This document shows positions 62,391-64,000 of a stretch of DNA of 64,000 nucleotides, in pieces (the stretch's first letter is position 1; each line of letters opens with the position of its first letter). The translations under genes were made by a program, and so were the position numbers. The DNA is from Actinomycetota bacterium (lineage in GTDB: Bacteria > Actinomycetota > Thermoleophilia > Solirubrobacterales > 70-9). The DNA lies in assembly GCA_018268675.1 (NCBI GenBank), contig JAFDWB010000016.1, positions 23,310 through 87,309 of the forward strand. Reading direction: 5' to 3'. The notes below the pieces were generated by a model. The model was not told where the DNA came from, ran no database searches, and saw only the letters and a list, made by a program, of their open reading frames with translations.

Positions 62391-64000
62391 CTACCGTATG
62401 CTCGATATCCGCTCAGGCGCGGAGCTGGGCGGCCGGCTGGCGCGCGACGGCAGACGCAGCCTGACCACGCGGTGTGAGACCACCAGGGTCTTGCCGCCCT
62501 CGGCCTGCTTGGCGACGAAGTTCAGCGAGAGCGTAGGACGATCGAGCCGGCGATCTCCGTTGATGCCGCTCAACCTGATGCGGGCGGTCTTCTCCTGACC
62601 GCCGCCGAGCACAACCGAGGCTCGACCGGCGATGACCGGGGCAGGCCGAGAGGACTTGGATTGCGCCCGGTGCGGGTCGGCATGGCCGCGGAGCGTGACG
62701 GTGACCTGACAGGCAGCCGTGCTGGGCCCGGCGCATCTGACGTGTACCCACGCCGTGCTGCCGTGCAACTCCACTCGTCCGATCTTCGCCTTGCCGAACG
62801 GCGACGCGCCAGAACCGCCACCTTCCGGTGCCGGTGGAACGGGCGACGGTGGCGGCTGGAACGGGATTGACCTTCGTGACGGTTCGCCCGCCATCAACAC
62901 GTTGCCGTCCGAATCCAGCGCCACGCAGAACGCTTCCGACGCACAGGAGACCAGCTTGAGTAGTTCCTGATCGATATCCACTGATCTACTCCACACCCCG
63001 CCGGCAAAGACATTGACGTAGCCATGATCGACACCGGCAAGCCACGACTGGCCCCACCCGACGGCGACGCAGGTGGTGTTCGACGGACACGAGACCGCCG
63101 GCAATTCAATGGGGAGATACTGGCCGGATCCCCAGGACGTGCCTGCGCCGACGCGAACCTGGCCTCGCCAGTCGGCGGCCGCGCAGAAGAACTGGGAGTG
63201 GCAGGAAACCGAGGTGAATCCCAGGTGTCGACAGGGTCAGGCGCACCCCAGGTGTGGGTCGCGTAGGTGAGAATCCTGCCCCATTCATCGACCGCCACGC
63301 AGGTGGTGGTCGACCTGCAGGAGACAGAGCTCAAAGGCATGCCCTGCCCGTCTTCGAATTCGTCGATCTTGTGGTCTTCGCTCCAGGATCCGTTTTCGTA
63401 CATGAAGGCGTTGCCCTCACGATCGACCGCCGCGCAGAAGGAAGAGGTGGCGCATGAGATCGAGGTGAGGGTGGAAGCGCTGTCGACTTTTGTCGGCGCC
63501 TGCCAGACCCCGGCGACGCGACCGAGAGCCTGGCCGGCTTCGTCGATGGCCATGCAGAAAGATTCGGTCGGGCAGGACACCGATCTGAGCGGGATCACAC
63601 CATCGACGACCTCGGGCGCGCTCCACGATTCGCCGTCGAATGCGAGGGCACGGCCGGTGTCGTCAACCGCCACGCAGGAGCCGGAGGTCGGACAGGACAG
63701 AGAGGCGATGCGACCGCCGATCGCGACCGGGCTGCCCCAGGAGGCGCCGTCATATCTGATCGCGTCCTCGCGGGTGTAGCCCACCGACATGCAGAACGAA
63801 GGTGATGCACAGGCGACCTTCCCCGCCTCGGCACCGAGTCTTGTCGCCCCGCTCCAAGACCTTCCGTCGAAGGTGACGGCCATGTCGCTAGAAGTGGTGT
63901 AACGAGCGGGTCCTCGTGGGCCGGGACGAAGTTCCGGCCACCGCGGGCCCCAGACTCGTCGGTTGACCCGCAAAAGTCGACTGACGAAGGAGCACCACGA
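62391..64000 (-). pseudogene. Broken secreted protein of eight Cys-rich propeller-like repeats, cut by the window edge
   Basis: The minus strand has at least eight units of ~40 residues of the type SVSCPTESFCMAIDEAGQAL with a W near the end, typical of Thermoleophilia beta-propeller-like proteins. The C-terminal part (62391-62870) is a beta domain with VHVRCAGPSTAACQVTV. Frame 62894-63973 and frame 62391-63104 join near 63226, where one missing C breaks SVSC unit six. A further frame change near 63900 probably breaks the N-terminal part. The start lies beyond 64000 or is lost. Confidence 0.65.

Overview
The window is a GC-rich actinobacterial segment, most likely from the class Thermoleophilia (Solirubrobacterales). 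The evidence is the N-terminal signature RRHLSYANVMATIAVFVA at 27.4-28.0 kb, the repeated SVSC..C.AVD units at the right edge, and the long secreted Ig-like proteins. No rRNA gene, intact tRNA gene or CRISPR array was seen.

Region 1 (1-25.3 kb) is most of an integrative conjugative element. On the left, a partial gene, a histone H1-like winged-helix protein and two tandem proteins with six HTH modules each run rightward. They face a leftward operon of small helical proteins and regulators (4.4-7.7 kb). Next come two small genes, a tyrosine recombinase with its own XRE regulator, and a 14-kb leftward operon whose genes almost all overlap by 4-8 bases. That operon encodes a TcpC-like protein, a pilin-like protein, a PrgI/TcpE-like protein, a VirB4 ATPase, a TrbL/VirB6-like protein, a transglycosylase-CHAP wall hydrolase, a VirD4/TraG coupling ATPase, a replication-relaxation protein, an orphan DNA methyltransferase and an excisionase-like HTH protein. 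No classical relaxase is visible. Three leftward promoter-like repeats and a triple-hairpin region are described separately.

Region 2 (25.3-32.5 kb) holds a hypothetical gene, an ArsR regulator and a leftward four-gene envelope operon headed by a sigma factor fused to a zinc finger, one membrane span and a low-complexity tail. A two-gene unit under a LexA/SOS-box-like palindrome follows.

Region 3 (32.6-53.0 kb) is catabolic. It contains a complete beta-oxidation set (crotonase, two SDRs, thiolase, acyl-CoA dehydrogenase), an acyl-CoA ligase, a family III CoA-transferase and acetyl-CoA synthetase. It also contains an LLM-class flavin monooxygenase, flavin reductase, RibBA, aldehyde dehydrogenase, alpha/beta hydrolase, EthD and SnoaL proteins and an Amt-like channel that lacks the pore histidines. 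Two TetR regulators are present. A shared GTCGGTAC motif lies in four of its promoter regions, which suggests one regulon. The likely role is oxygenation and beta-oxidation of an unidentified, possibly nitrogen-containing or cyclic, substrate.

Region 4 (53.3-62.4 kb) begins with a frameshifted insertion sequence. It continues as a 7.5-kb island between two copies of a 42-bp tRNA-3'-end-like repeat embedded in diverged 186-bp direct repeats. Its cargo looks like a defence/stability island: a UvrD-type helicase with a membrane coiled-coil partner, a HigBA module with a metallopeptidase-fused antitoxin, a Beta-protein and sce7726 convergent pair, and a MazEF-like pair. The right edge is a broken gene of eight Cys-containing propeller-like repeats.

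Start sites were chosen by overlap, ribosome-binding site and family length. All homology statements come from reading the protein sequences, not from searches.
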